The translations under genes were made by a program, and so were the position numbers. The notes beneath the pieces were generated by a model. That model had not been told where the DNA came from. It saw only the letters and a list, made by a program, of their open reading frames with translations, and searched no databases. Of a DNA stretch of 64,000 nt, positions 1 to 12,124 are shown one piece after another; position 1 is the first letter of the stretch, and the number at the start of each line of letters is the position of its first letter. Source of the stretch: Anisodus tanguticus (taxonomy: Eukaryota > Streptophyta > Magnoliopsida > Solanales > Solanaceae); NCBI GenBank assembly GCA_034509755.1, contig CM067549.1, forward strand, positions 47,455,052-47,519,051, in the 5' to 3' direction.

Positions 1-1560
1 GACTAGTAGTGATGTACTTGAGATTCGATAGAATCGGCTAAGTTTACGGTAGGTCTACCTTCCAGTTTAGTTTTGTGAAAATCCATTGGAAATTTGAGAC
101 GACCTAAAACATGAAAGTTGTAGCCCTTTACCTTTTCAATGGTTGGTTTTCCAGCCCAAATTAAAATATGTGAAAGGAGTTATAGCCATTTTACTTAGAC
201 GCTGTCAATACCATTGAAAAATGTAAAAAATTCATTGAAGTGTAAAATGGACAAGGGAGCTCGCCCGGTGAAGGCCATAGCGAGACAACACCTCGCTATA
301 GACCTCGCCCAGTGAGGTGGGATGTCCAAAATGCACTTTTTATCAAAAAAATTGTCTAAGTGTAAAATGGATAGGGGACCTCACCCGATGAAGCCTAGAG
401 TGAGACAACACCTCGCTATGGACCTTGCTCAGCGAGACAGGGGGTCCAAAATGCCCATCATTTAAATATAACACTTAGTCCAAAAAATCATTCACCAACT
501 CATCCAACCTCGTAGGAAACCCTCTCAAGAGCGTTCAACCTCCCATAAAAAGGTAAGTTCACTCCTAACGATTCCTTAGTAATTCAAACATTAAATCATG
601 ATTAATAACATGTTTCTTCAACCAAAAACATAGGATTACCAACGTAATTCTTCGCAAGCGATTCAAGCAAGGGTTTGGGACATTATTTGTCAGAAAATAA
701 TATAGTTCATTGGTAGGAATGATTACAGGTATGTGAGGCTAACTCTATACGTGTGAGAACGTCTTTAATCATCCCCACACCTCAGTCCTCAAGATCACTA
801 CGAATTACTTCAGAATAAGAGATTATGCCCTAGTTAATGAAAATTCTAGAATTTCTATCATTTGAGAATATAACTTTGTAGTTGTTCATAATTATCACTT
901 TGAATATTGTGAACTCATTACGTAATCAGTATAGACTTCTGTTCGATATCCCATGAGTCTCAGTTATGAAAATTCAGTTAATTATAAACAGTTAATGCTT
1001 AAAACTTCATAATTAGTTTATGAGTACATGTCTTAGTCTAGTTCTATTCAGTATCTCCAGTATCATGTACTTCAGTATTTATGTATCATGTATTACAATA
1101 TAATTCTCAGTTCCTTATTTTTTATTCTTGAATGTTGAACACCTATATTTAGGCCAAGACCGCTGTTTATGCTTTATGCATCTTTGGGCCTAAGGCCGTA
1201 GTCATATATACGTATACTTGGCCCCGAGGCCGTACCTTGTGCACTTATATTGGGCCGGAGGCCATAACTTATTTATTATGTTAAACAAGTGATTCTTCAG
1301 TCAGGATAAAGAGTACTTACATTCAGTTTCAATTATTTCATGTGCCTGCTTATTCTTTCAGTTACTTTACATACAATACAATTTAAATGTACTAACGTCA
1401 CTTTCGCCCGGGGATGCAGGTCGCGATGCAGGTAATGATTTACAGGTTGACGATTCTGCTTGCTAGGATCCACATATCAGCTACTTGGTGAGCCCATGTC
1501 TTTCGGGGCGTTATCATTATTTCAGTCTTTTAGTATTTTAGTCAGTGAGGTATGCTGGGG
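1..1560 (+). repeat. Ty3-gypsy-type LTR segment, forward copy
   Basis: Non-coding repeat sequence with no usable ORF. It has the texture of a Solanaceae gypsy LTR: purine/pyrimidine-biased blocks around 1150-1270 built on a repeated 'ggcc(a/g)aggcc' theme, then a conserved tail near 1480-1520 containing 'tggtgagccc' and 'ctttcggggcg'. The same tail and blocks recur reverse-complemented at about 4950-5800, so both belong to one family. The 5' edge lies outside the window. Assignment to gypsy rests on general LTR appearance, not on an associated pol gene. Confidence 0.5.
236..475 (+). repeat. two-copy tandem duplication (period 120 bp)
   Basis: A block starting 'gtgtaaaatgga' at about 240 recurs at 360. 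Both copies carry GC-rich 'ctc(g/a)cccg(g/a)tgaag' and 'gagacaacacctcgctat' segments and then 'gtccaaaatgc'. Copies differ at scattered positions, so the duplication is not recent. It lies inside the LTR segment and has no coding potential. Confidence 0.7.
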
Positions 1561-4560
1561 GATGATACGCCCAAATTACACCTCTGAAAATGATGTAAAG
1601 CGGTCGTTGACAAATATAAAACCCAACTAAGGTTGGGGTCGAGTCCCACAGGGAATATGACGAGAAAAATATAATTTAAATGTAAGCCTCAACAATTAGT
1701 CTATATTTCAAAGGTGATTGGGAAAATATTATTTGTTTTGATAATGATCTACTAATTACTTGAAGTACGGAATAATTGAAATTGGTAATTCAAGTTATGG
1801 AAGGACTAGGATTGTGATCCCTCTAGGTAAATCAATACAATTGGGTCTATGCTTGATTTTAATTAAACACCTATTATACTAGACTATAGGCCAATTAATA
1901 GCTTATCACTAGTTTTCCAACCTAGATGATAAATATCATCACTAAGCTTTTCCTACCCATTATTCTTTTCCAAGTAATAAAGGGCTATAGGCACTACCAA
2001 TGTTGGCCACCATTGATATCATTACATAATGAAGCATTAATCTAGTATAATAATAGTAAATAACCTAATCAAGCATTTAAGACACCCATTACATTAATAT
2101 CACCATTGAGGTCCACAACCCTAGATATATGATTAGCTATTCATAGTAATTGAACAAAAAATATTAAATAAATGAGAATTCATTGTCACTCACAAAGTAA
2201 TTGAAAGTTGAATTGAAATTGAAATCAATCTCTCATCAATAGCTTAAAAGCAATAACTATGGAGTGTTTGGAATATTGGGGACATAATCTGATGATGGAA
2301 TATCTGACCCAAAACCCTAGGCATCTATATATAATCCCCAAAATTCATGCACACAAATTTTACAAAAACATCCCCACGTTATAGTTGGCAAACAACAAAT
2401 TATGTCACAGACATAACCTGCGATTCGCAGGTCTTGCAAATACATAGCAGGTTGTGTTGAATCTAAGTCTTTAGTGACATGATCTGCGGTTTGTCCGCGG
2501 TTCGCATACATGACATGCGGTTTGCAGGTCACATCACAGACCATATTCTTTTCTTGTTTAACTTTTCCGATTCCCTACAGCAGTTGCGGTTCTTCTGCGG
2601 CCAACAGGCATCACTTGTGGTTCACAGGTCATGTTTTCTAGCATTTTTGCTCCTTTTCATTTGCATTTCATCTCCGCACTCCTTGTCCTACAAAATAATA
2701 CATAAACATAAGGAACGACGTAAAATGTACTCTAAGATTAAAAAAAAAAGCTTAAGTAAACGACATCAAATATACCGTTATTTCATGATACATCAACACC
2801 CCTAAACTTAGACTCTTGATTTTCCTCAAGCAACAAAAACAACACACAATCCTAAGACACATGTTCAAGAATATCCAAAGTAAGAATGACTACAACAACA
2901 ATATATTTAGCTACATGCATGTACTCAAGACTCTTTCGACCCTCACTCTGTATTGGCAAAACATGGTGCACCACTCAACAGACAAAGACTAACTCTACAG
3001 CTTCAAATGGTGATAGAAAGCTATTAGCATGAGAGATATAGCCAAGAGATCTCGGTTCGAGAAGTGTTTCTCAACTAAATATTGCCATCCATATGCCCTC
3101 ATAAAGATCAAGGAAAGTCCCCAAGATACACATATTTACACACACAGGGAACAAAAGATAAAGAAGAAGAGAACACACTCACACTCACAAAGATGTTCGA
3201 TATGCACACATGCAATACCATAGGCTTTCTCTTCTTGTAATCCTCCACTAATGTAGACACACTTGGTTCAAAATCAACTAGGACTTTTCGGGTTGTAATG
3301 TAGGCTTTGGGTTAAGGTAAGGATATAGTTTAGAAATAGTGACTTAAGACCTCCCTAATCCTTTTCACTTTTTTATTCTACCTTCCTTCTTATCTATTCT
3401 TTTTGTTGTTTTCTCTTTAAGTTACCAAGGAAGGTTCCACTATTTTCTTTTGTTTTCTCTTTTCTTGACTCTTTTTTTTTCACCTTTTCACCTTTCAAAT
3501 AACTTCCACATCACACTTTCTCAACTACCACACTCAAACTTAGGCTTTTAGCTTATGTTTTCACTTTCAAAGCACTTAGGGAGGTCGGGTGCCAAAATAT
3601 AGATCAATGAAAGGATAAAGCTTGTAATGTGGTTGTCAAAGAAAAGGTTAAAGGCTCAAATGGGTTGACTAGGAAAAATATGCAAGGGTAGGAAATTTAC
3701 GGCACAAAGACACTCCAAGGAAGACCTAACATCCTTTTTCAAACCAAGCGTAGTCTAGGATTTCGCCTAGGAAAATATACCGAGCAAATTCTAGATCGCA
3801 CTAATGCAAAAGAACCCAACACAAACAATCTCACACACACGACATATGTATTACAATCACTTCTTTCATCATAACTTCTAAACCAAATTCTCAAGGCATC
3901 TATAAATTACGACTCTAATAGGCATAATGTCACAATATGATTCATGCATGTCAATTTATCATCCATTATGTATATATGCATATCAAACAAAATATTTCAG
4001 AGGGGCCAACAGAAATAAATTATACATGCCATAAACTAATCAAACCAACACTATATAAGTCACAATATTCAATTATACTTGAACAATACTTTACACGAAA
4101 CAAAATACGACACAACACATTACAAACTAGCTAAACATTTCAGGTTCAACAGAAAATAAATACTCTCGGGAAAGAACCATGGCTAAGAAAACCCAAGAAC
4201 AAAATATCCAAATATACAACAAAATATCCAAAAATAACCAACAAAACCACAACTCATACTCGGATACCCCACCCCCAACAAATAAATTATGCATTGTCCC
4301 CAATGCATCTATAGCATAAAACATGAGGTGAAGGACACCCTGAGGATGCATCAAGCATTTGTCTAAGTCATGTCTCTATTAATTGTATTAATTAAGGCTG
4401 CGGTCTGGCCAGTAGGCTCAATCTCTTAAGCTGGTGTAGATCAGTACAGGTGCCTGAAGGGGTCACAAGATCCACTGATGGTGGAAGGGGGCATGTGTTG
4501 GTGGAGCCGAAGATGAACTAGCTCCACTGGCACTATGTGCTCTATGCTCCCGTAGCTCTA
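1561..4560. repeat. unclassified retrotransposon-derived non-coding DNA
   Basis: No convincing gene. The first 120 bases (phrases such as 'gcccaaattacacctctg' and 'gtcgagtcccacaggga') resemble the start of non-coding regions of plant gypsy elements. The rest is AT-rich, with pyrimidine-rich stretches at 3360-3480. Small ORFs here have no recognisable domain and atypical composition. Confidence 0.35.
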
Positions 4561-4569
4561 CTACAGACC

Positions 4570-6540
4570 ATTACATAGCTACCACTGTATCCACCTCATC
4601 AGGAGGAATGCATGTGTCACGCCACGAACTATGGCCTAGGCATAACACGACACTCGGTGTCTGATTGTAAATGACCGAGCAGACCAACTGGCTGGCTAAA
4701 TCAACATGTGGTATACTAAATGCAGAATATAACTGATAAACATACTGAGGTAATGAAAAATCTAACTGATAAATCATAAATGCGGAATAAGTCTGAAGTA
4801 TATAAATGTAGCTGACATGGCTAATATAAAATTCTGCTAAGTGCTGATTGATTTTTGTTCTAGCTATGAAGCCTTTAAGAATAATGAAGTACTGACTGTT
4901 ACTGGGACAAACCCCCTGGCATACCAGACTGTCTAAACTAAATAAAGACTGTAAATAAGATAACACCCCGAAAGACTGAGGCTCACCAAATAAGTTGATA
5001 CTGGAACCTAGCGAGTTGAGTCGTTAACCTGTAAATCATGCAGGCTCCGGGCAAAGTGACGTTAGTACATTTGAATTGCACTAATATGTAAAGAAACTAA
5101 AATAAAGAACTGTAAGTGGGATGCTCGGGAAAGGGCAACCCAAATAAATAAACAGGTAATAGATACTGTAACTGTAACTGATAAATGTAATGAACAAGAT
5201 AAGTGAAGTTATGAGTACTTCATGTTCTGAACATGAATTCACCTATTTTAGTAGAGTAATGATCTGGGGCCTTAGCCCAATATAAATGCACAAAACTCCG
5301 GGGCCTTGGCCCAATATAAATGCACAAAGCTATGGCCTTGGCCAAGTATATGTATACATAAGATTGTGCCTTTGGACAAAGATGTAGGTGTTCAGCATTC
5401 AACAATATACATTTAGGAACTAAAAGTCATATTGAAATGCATAATACCAGAATACTGGTCAACACTGAACTGAGATATGTATTTATGAACTGATTATGAG
5501 ACCTGAAGCCTTAACTGTTTCTAGACCTGCTGAGTTTATAGACCGAGACTCATGGATATCAAACATGAGTCTCTATTGATTACGTTATGAGTTCACAATA
5601 TTCAATATGACAATCATGAACAAATTACGAAACTAGAGAATAGAAGTTCTGCAACTATTCAGGAAACTAAGGCATAACTGTGTTATGAGGCAATTTGTAA
5701 TAATCAATAAATAATGTGGCGTAGGAAGAATCATCAACATTCTCAAACGTAAAGAGTTGGTCTCACATACCTTAACTTCCTGCTCTTGAGTGTAATACAT
5801 TGTTCATTGCTTTGTTTCGACTTTAATCTATATAAATATATGTCAATAGAATCAACATTAGCAACAATTTTCATATTTTGGCGATCTAGACATTTTATCA
5901 AACACTTGGTGGGCATAAAGCTTCATAGCCCTTATTAATGGTGCTTCTACACCCAATTTCTCATCTTCTTATTTCTAGGTGATTCTATAATTCCAAATAG
6001 ATATAATTAACATCATTCTTCATCACCCATACGATTACAATAGTCCTAAGCCAACAATTCACCCCATACAATAGTTCATGTAGTTTTCTTCATTAAACCC
6101 ATTAGCTTATCTCAATAATCTATGGTTTATAATATCCAATACTATAATCAACTAGGGGATGAATATAATACCCTTTTGATGCTCACGAAGATTGAATTCG
6201 AAATCTAGGGCTCCTCGTCTGATAATAACGTTTCAATCGCAGTTCTATTGATTAGAAAGATTTTAATCCAGTTAGAAGGGTACGAAGAACTTGAATTCAT
6301 GCTAGAATCATTGGGGAACTTACCTTGGAGAGTTATTAAGGCTTGAGAATTGTTCTCTCTAACTTTAGGGTGATATTTCATGATTAGGGATGTTAGGAAA
6401 ATGAACCCCAAGCTTAAACATAAGAAAAACACAAAAATCTCAAGTTTTGACCCGAAACCTGGCCCATTCATGATGGGTCTATGATGCAGGGCCACTACGG
6501 AACCCCATGAAGGTGCAACTTCCATTACATAATGTGATTA
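4570..6540 (-). repeat. Ty3-gypsy-type LTR segment, inverted copy
   Basis: Read on the minus strand, 5060-4955 reproduces the tail of the repeat at 1380-1510, including 'atttacaggtt', 'ggtgagcc' and 'tctttcgggg'. The block at 5400-5240 repeats the 'ggcc' series, and 5640-5530 matches 895-965. The two segments therefore form an inverted pair around about 3 kb of other repeat DNA. Divergence is considerable, so they are probably separate insertions of one family. Confidence 0.5.
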
Positions 6541-6609
6541 CTCCTTTGTAGTCTGGTATTCAAACCAGATCCAAGGCGAGAAATATGTTTTCCTTCTCAA
6601 CCTTCTTAT

Positions 6610-7750
6610 CTCAAATTGAGCCTAAAATATCAAAAAAGCTCTGAAGGATGCTGATTGGATTGCAGTCATGCAAGAAGAGATTCATCAATTTGAAATAAAC
6701 AAGGTATGGAACCTAGTACCCAGACCTTCAGACTGAAAACAAGTTTGATGAATTTGGAAACATTACCAGAAACAAGAAAAGGTCGGTGGTTCAAATATAC
6801 AATCAAGAAGAAGGAATTGACTATGATTAGACCTTTGCTCCAGTTGCTAGAATGAAGGCAATAAGAATTTTCATTGCCTTTGCATCTCATATGAAATTCA
6901 AATTATTCCAAATAGATATAAAGAGTGCTTTCTTAAATGGTTATCTGAAAGAGGAGGTCTTTATCAAGCAACCTCCTGGATTTGAAGATCATGAACATTC
7001 TGAGAATGTTTACAAGTTTGATAAGGCCTTGTATGGCTTGAAGCAATCTCCTAGGGCATGATATGAGAGGTTGTCAAAATTCCTTATTGAAAATGGTTTC
7101 AAAGGGGAAAAATTGATAACACTTTATTTCCGAAGAGAGGCAGGAACTTGTTGATTGTCCAGTCTATGTTGATGATATCATTTTTGGGGCAACAAATGAT
7201 TCTCTGTGTGAGGAGTTAGATAAGCTCATAGGAAGTAAGTTTGAAATGAGTATGATGGGTGAGCTAAACTTCTTTCTCGGGCTACAAGTCAAACAAACTC
7301 CAAAAGATACTATGATCAGTCAACTGAAGTACATCAAGGAACTGCTAAAGAGGTTTGAAATGGAGAATGCTAAAATCATGGATACTCCTATTTCTATTTC
7401 TAATAGACTGGATGCAGATGAACTTGGTTCTCTGGTGAATGAAACCATGTACAGGGGAATTATTGGATCCTTGCTCTACCTCACTGCAAGCAAACCTGAC
7501 ATTGTGTTTAGTGTTGGTCCGTGTGCTAAATTTCAATCATGTCCAAAGGAATCTCATATGAAGGCTGCAAAGTGAATTTTGAGGTATCTTAAAGGGACTC
7601 TAGACTTGGTCATCTTCTACCCTTCAAGTGATAATTTTGATCAGGTTTGTTATGCTGATGCTCACTAAGATAGTTACTTGGTGGATAGAAAGAGCAGTTC
7701 TGGCATGACTCATTTCCTTGGATCGTGTCTGATCTCATGGGATACAAAGT
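6610..7750 (+). pseudogene. Ty1-copia reverse transcriptase-RNase H remnant
   Basis: Broken polyprotein fragment. In order: the N-terminal RT region with 'DADWIAVMQEE' near 6640; the core 'FQIDIKSAFLNGYLKEEVF' at 6905-6965; 'PPGF' and 'ALYGLKQSPRA' to 7060; the catalytic box 'YVDDIIFG' near 7165; 'GELNFFLGLQVKQT' at 7258; the connection region with 'TMYRGIIGSLLYL' near 7450; and RNase H residues to about 7740. At least five stops and two frame changes interrupt it, for example after QSPRA and after the catalytic box. It is cut off at 7750 by the start of a different LTR. Gag, protease, integrase and LTRs of this element are absent. Confidence 0.9.
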
Positions 7751-8888
7751 GTTACACCCCGCAGTTTTATGTCAAATTATATGTGTGATTAGTTTTAACA
7801 TTGAAGTGTATATTGGTATATATATATATGTACACATGACATATGGTGGATTTCTATGGGATAGACTTTGACTCTTTTAGTTATTTAATTTAGTGGGCCC
7901 ATGTTGCATTTAAGAGAGCTCTCTTGAGATCTCACATGAGTTGTAAAAGTTTTCTTTAAGAATGACAACGGCAACAACGAACAGCAGCCTCCAGCAATAT
8001 CTCATTTTTCCATTTTAAGGTAAGCAAAGCTAAGCTTCTTTAGTTGCTTCTTCTTCCAAAATCATAAGACCTAACCTCCATTTATCACCTCTTTTAGCCC
8101 CAAATCAGATTCTAAGCTCTCCTAAGGTCGTTCAAGGTGTTTCTCCATATCCAAAGTAAGATCTTTAAGGTTTAAGCTTAAATTCATCCCGCAAGTCACG
8201 TAGAGCTAATGTAACTTCCGTTCTTTCGGCTAGCTGCTGTTTTGGAGGTTTCTCCAGTTTGAGTAAGGGAGAAGAAGGGTTGATTCTTGTTATATGAGGC
8301 AACAAACCCTCCCCTCTTCATGAATATAAGTTTGTGTAAGTTGTGAGTGTGTTTTCGTCATAAAGAACTGGCGAGACAATAATCGGAAGTTGTAAATCGA
8401 TTGTTAGGTTGTGATTTTTGGGCTGATATTGTGGTAATAAGATGCTGGAGATATGGATGGATGGTTTATACGAACTCTTGTCGTTGTTGTGACCTTGAAC
8501 GGACATGAAGTAGGAAGGAATTTCGTTTAGATGAATTATATAACGAGTTTGTCGTCCAATAAGTTGTTGTTGTGTTTTCCTTAGATTAACCTTTAGTGTT
8601 ATCATCATCCTTGTAGATTAAGGTATTTAATGACTATCCTTTCTTTTAAAGCATGAATTCCGAGTCATAAGTACCATTTTCTCAAAAAGCATGTCTTAGA
8701 AATGTATTTCACTCGTGAATTGATTGTCCCTTGTAGGGAGTACTTTCCTATCTTATATCATATCCTGTCTAGGTAGGGTTGTCAGCTGTTATTCTGCGTA
8801 TATTGTACTTTCTTGTTCTCAAAAAAGGAGTATGTCCAAAAAATTATCGGTAAGGTCGACTAAATATCGTCTAGAAGCAAAGTAAGGC

Positions 8889-8936
<48 letters not shown>

Positions 8937-9576
8937 GAGTTACACTTACCACGCTATAATCGGTGGGCGATGACCCCTATGTGGCGTATTTATGCATTGA
9001 TTACATACCACCAATTGGGCTACAGACATTCATACATGTAACATTACCACCGAGCTATAATCGGTTGGACGATGGATATATATATATATACCGAGCTACA
9101 ATCGGTGGGAAATGGATAGTTATATATGTACTTGAGGATCAATAAGGGTTTCAGAATTTCATTGTTCATCCTGAGTGGCATACGGGTTATTAGGTTGCTT
9201 TTTATACCTTGTTTTACAACTTATGCTTTCATATTATCATTCAGGCCTTATATACCGATACATTTCATTCGTATTGACATCCCTTTTATCGAGGGCGTTG
9301 TGTTTCATGCTGCAGTTCAGGTAGAGGTACAGATAGGCCGCCACAGTAGGAGCTTGAGAGTTCAGCCGTCGATTAGTAAGCTTCACTTCTTCTGAGGCTA
9401 CCAAGTCTGAGGTCGTGAGCCGGGTCTTTTACATATGTACAGATGATGGGTAGGTCAGGGCCCTATCCTGACCGTCTCACGTTATATTTTTCTAGCGGCT
9501 TGAAGACATGTTGCATTTGTCTAGATATGTTGTACGACCTTGCCTGCCTTGATGTTAATCTGTACGATGACCTTTC

Positions 9577-9580
<4 letters not shown>
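7750..9580 (+). mobile_element. gypsy-type LTR block A (solo or truncated)
   Basis: Begins with 'tgttacaccccgcag', a typical start of plant Ty3-gypsy LTRs, directly abutting broken copia sequence. It contains the recurring 'ccgagctataatcggt' motif at about 8950, 9050 and 9090 and the tail phrase 'cagggccctatcctgacc' near 9457. No internal pol region follows. From 8309 onward the block is repeated with high identity at 21458-22825. Its 3' end runs into a (CA)n(TA)n tract at 9577-9613, where the viral sequence begins. Confidence 0.7.
8894..8931. repeat. (TA)n microsatellite
   Basis: About 18 uninterrupted TA units inside LTR block A. The homologous point of the second copy (about 22135) lacks this expansion, so the tract is copy-specific. 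Confidence 0.95.

Positions 9581-9613
<33 letters not shown>
9577..9613. repeat. (CA)n(TA)n microsatellite at the viral junction
   Basis: Ten or so CA units followed by TA units separate LTR block A from the first viral codons. The other side of the viral insertion (20333-20348) is also a pure TA tract followed by the DCL2-flank repeat. The duplicate locus without virus has a continuous TA tract at 22827-22850. The empty and occupied sites together place the insertion inside the dinucleotide repeat. Confidence 0.9.
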
Positions 9614-10509
9614 CTGCAAATTCTGCATTGTTTATATTGATGATGTCTTAATCTTCTCAAATTATGTGGAAGAACATTTCAAACACCTCAAAACTTTCTT
9701 CTATGTTACTAAGAAAAATGGTTTGGTAGTTTCCAAATAAAAAATGAGCCCTTTTCAAACAAAAATTAGATTTCTAGGACATTATATATCACAGGGGAAA
9801 ATAACCCCTATAGAAAGATCCTTAGAATTCGCTAATAAATTCCCTGACAAAATCCTTGATAAAACCCAATTGCAGAGATTCCTAGGAAGCCTAAACTATG
9901 TTTTAGATTTCTGTCCTGAAATTAATAAAATGGCGAAACTACTCCATGATAGACTTAAGAAAAACCCTGCTCCATGGATTAGTAACCATACTGCTTGTGT
10001 CTAGAAAATTAAAAAGAAAGTGCTAGAAATTCCATGTCTTCATTTAGCAGACCCTCAGCTACCTAAGGTCGTAGAAACAGACGCCTCTGACTTAGGTTAT
10101 GGAGGGATCCTGAAATAAAATTCGGGGGGGGGGGGGAGTATATAGTCCAATATACTTCTGCCCACTGGAATGATACCCAGAAAAACTATTCCACTATTAA
10201 AAAAGAAATTTTGAGCATCGTCTTATGCATACAAAAATTTCAAAGTGATTTACTAAATCAAATTTTTTTACTCAGAATTGATTGCAAAAGTGCTAGAGAA
10301 GTTTTGCAAAAAGATGTTCAAAACCTTTCCTCAAAACAGATTTTTGCACGATGGCAAGCGATTCTTATCATTTTTTATTTTGATATAGAATATATTATAG
10401 GAGAAACAAATTTTGTTCCAGATTTCTTAACCCGTGAATTCCTTCAAAACAGAGAGAAAAACCCAGAAGATCCTCCAAAAAAGAATACCCAAACACCTCT
10501 CAATCCTTG
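9614..10509 (+). pseudogene. viral RT (C-terminal part) and RNase H
   Basis: Starts inside the RT palm, right after the TA tract, with the catalytic 'YIDDVLIFS' at 9632-9658. It continues through 'FLGHYI' (about 9774), 'QLQRFLGSLNYV' (9870-9905), and the RNase H start 'ETDASDLGYGGIL' near 10075-10113. The module ends at a stop at 10507-10509. Defects: a stop after KKNGLVVSK (about 9740), one near 10003, and one just before an unusually long G run (about 10122-10136) that also shifts frame. The fingers and the first catalytic aspartate of RT lie upstream and are absent. Confidence 0.88.
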
Positions 10510-11590
10510 ACAAATTCCCAAAACTACAAAGGCGAGATTCATAGATAGGAGATCACCCGGAAGGTAAACACACTCAAAATTTTATAAAATTAGAGAAAGA
10601 ATTTCCAAAACCCTTTCTCAAAAACATTTTTCGAAAAATCTATTTTCAGAAACCATTTCTGAAAATTCAATTTTCAAAAAACCCAAGCTGTGATATCTCA
10701 AGTCCCCAGAAAAACAGTTTGTAAGACTTTCAATTAAAATACCCCATTTTTATTCAATTTAATTACTGGGATTACCAACAAGCTTGGTTCAATTCCTTTT
10801 TTCAAAATGTCAAACAAAGCCACACTTGGCTTTTCCATTTCTTGATACCTCATGTAATCCATCACAATTTCCAACATGGTGGAATTCATGGTGGGCGCAA
10901 TTCGGATCCACCCTAGAAATACAAAAACCAGAAGTCACTAAATCTTTCAGTCTCTACAAATCCCAATATAAACCCTCTGAGGAAGAAAAACGATTTGTGC
11001 CACTACATATTTTTCACACAAAATTCCACTTACCATGGGTATTTATATGGTTCGTAGACTATTCGGACAATAAAATCCCTGACAATCCGAAGAAGATTCA
11101 AAATCAGATGGTGGGACAGCTTTAAAATACCATTAAGTCTCACACCACAGAAAGTTGAGGAATGGTTAAATGCCCGAAAATCCATTCCAGTACAGGCAAC
11201 TCTACAAACACCACCGGCACCATTACAAACACCGGAGCACACCCAGCTCCTTTCACAAAAATTCCAGATGGCCTCAATGCTTGCAGCGACTGAAAATTCA
11301 GAAGAAATACAAGCCATAATTCTGAAATTTGCACCGTCTTCATCAAAACAAGGCTCTTCATCAGAAGAAGAAGAACCAGAGATTGATATTGAAGACAGTC
11401 CGGTTTTTGGCAATAGTGGATTCTGAAGAAAGTTGCCAAAAGAATTCAAAATACCCAGAGTAAAGTTTAGACAAAATTCCGACAAAAGAAAGTGCCCAAA
11501 AAAGCTACTTTCGAAAAAACAAAGATTTCAACAATAATTCAAGAAAATGCCAAAAGGATGAATAGTCATTCTCCACTCGGATGAATAGTT
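10510..11590 (+). pseudogene. viral 3' ORF, copy 1
   Basis: Corresponds to the ORF at 18350-19970 but is shortened near its 5' end and has several stops and frameshifts. Recognisable parts are the Phe/Lys/Gln-rich repeats around 10600-10700, an aromatic-rich middle with two adjacent tryptophans ('TWWNSWWAQFGS', about 10880-10915), 'HLPWVFIWFVDYSDN' near 11030-11075, and a Ser/Glu-rich acidic tract at 11340-11400. Its position between RNase H and the promoter is where caulimovirids often encode a transactivator/inclusion-body-type protein, but I see no diagnostic motif and do not assign that function. Confidence 0.7.
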
Positions 11591-11770
11591 ATTCTCCACT
11601 TAGATGAATAGTTAGATTCATTTTTAATTACAAAAATGCCATGTAAAACTCCTATAAAAGGAGACTCCCTCTCCCTTAGTTAAGAAAGCTTTTTTTTCTT
11701 ACACATTTCTCTTTCTAAACTTCAGATTTAGAAAGAAGTGAGAGTTCTTACTAAATTCCCCTTTAGGTTA
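11549..11770 (+). promoter_or_regulatory. pararetroviral promoter and leader start, copy 1
   Basis: A TATA box 'cctataaaagg' at 11651-11661 is preceded by about two and a half tandem copies of a 22-23 bp unit beginning 'gatgaatagt' (11549-11615). It is followed by a pyrimidine-rich transcribed leader (11690-11730). The arrangement of repeated upstream units, TATA box and 'ctctccctt' initiation region resembles 35S-type pararetroviral promoters. The same module recurs at 19930-20140. Confidence 0.7.
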
Positions 11771-11794
11771 GATTAAATTCCCTCAAATACCCAT

Positions 11795-11850
11795 ATGATT
11801 CAGTTCATATGACCCATATCATATGACTCATATCATATGATCCAAAATAC
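11795..11850 (+). repeat. short tandem repeat in viral leader, copy 1
   Basis: Units of the form 'catatgac(c/t)catat' repeat imperfectly. The second leader (20175-20245) carries one extra unit, so copy number has drifted between the two viral copies. The unit is nearly palindromic around CATATG. Confidence 0.75.
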
Positions 11851-12124
11851 CTTAGAAATTCCCAAGGTATATCTCCTTGATAAAATACTTTGTAAATTCT
11901 TTAATATTTTAAATGAATATGATTATGGACGGTACTACCTCCTAATCTTTTAAATACTTCTTGATTTTAAATTCTTTAAATTCCTGTATTAAATACTTGG
12001 CCGGTTCAACTACTTAATTGATTTAAATTCCTGCAGAGCCTTTGATTTATAGTTTTCATAACTGGAACCTTAAATTGTAAGTTAATCTTTATTTACTTTC
12101 TGCATATTTCAATTATCCATTGAT

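Noticed and set aside
10122..10136. Run of about 14 G (and a matching C run at 47604-47616)
   Set aside because: Could suggest G-quadruplex regulation, but a homopolymer in decayed repeat DNA is more simply slippage or sequencing error.
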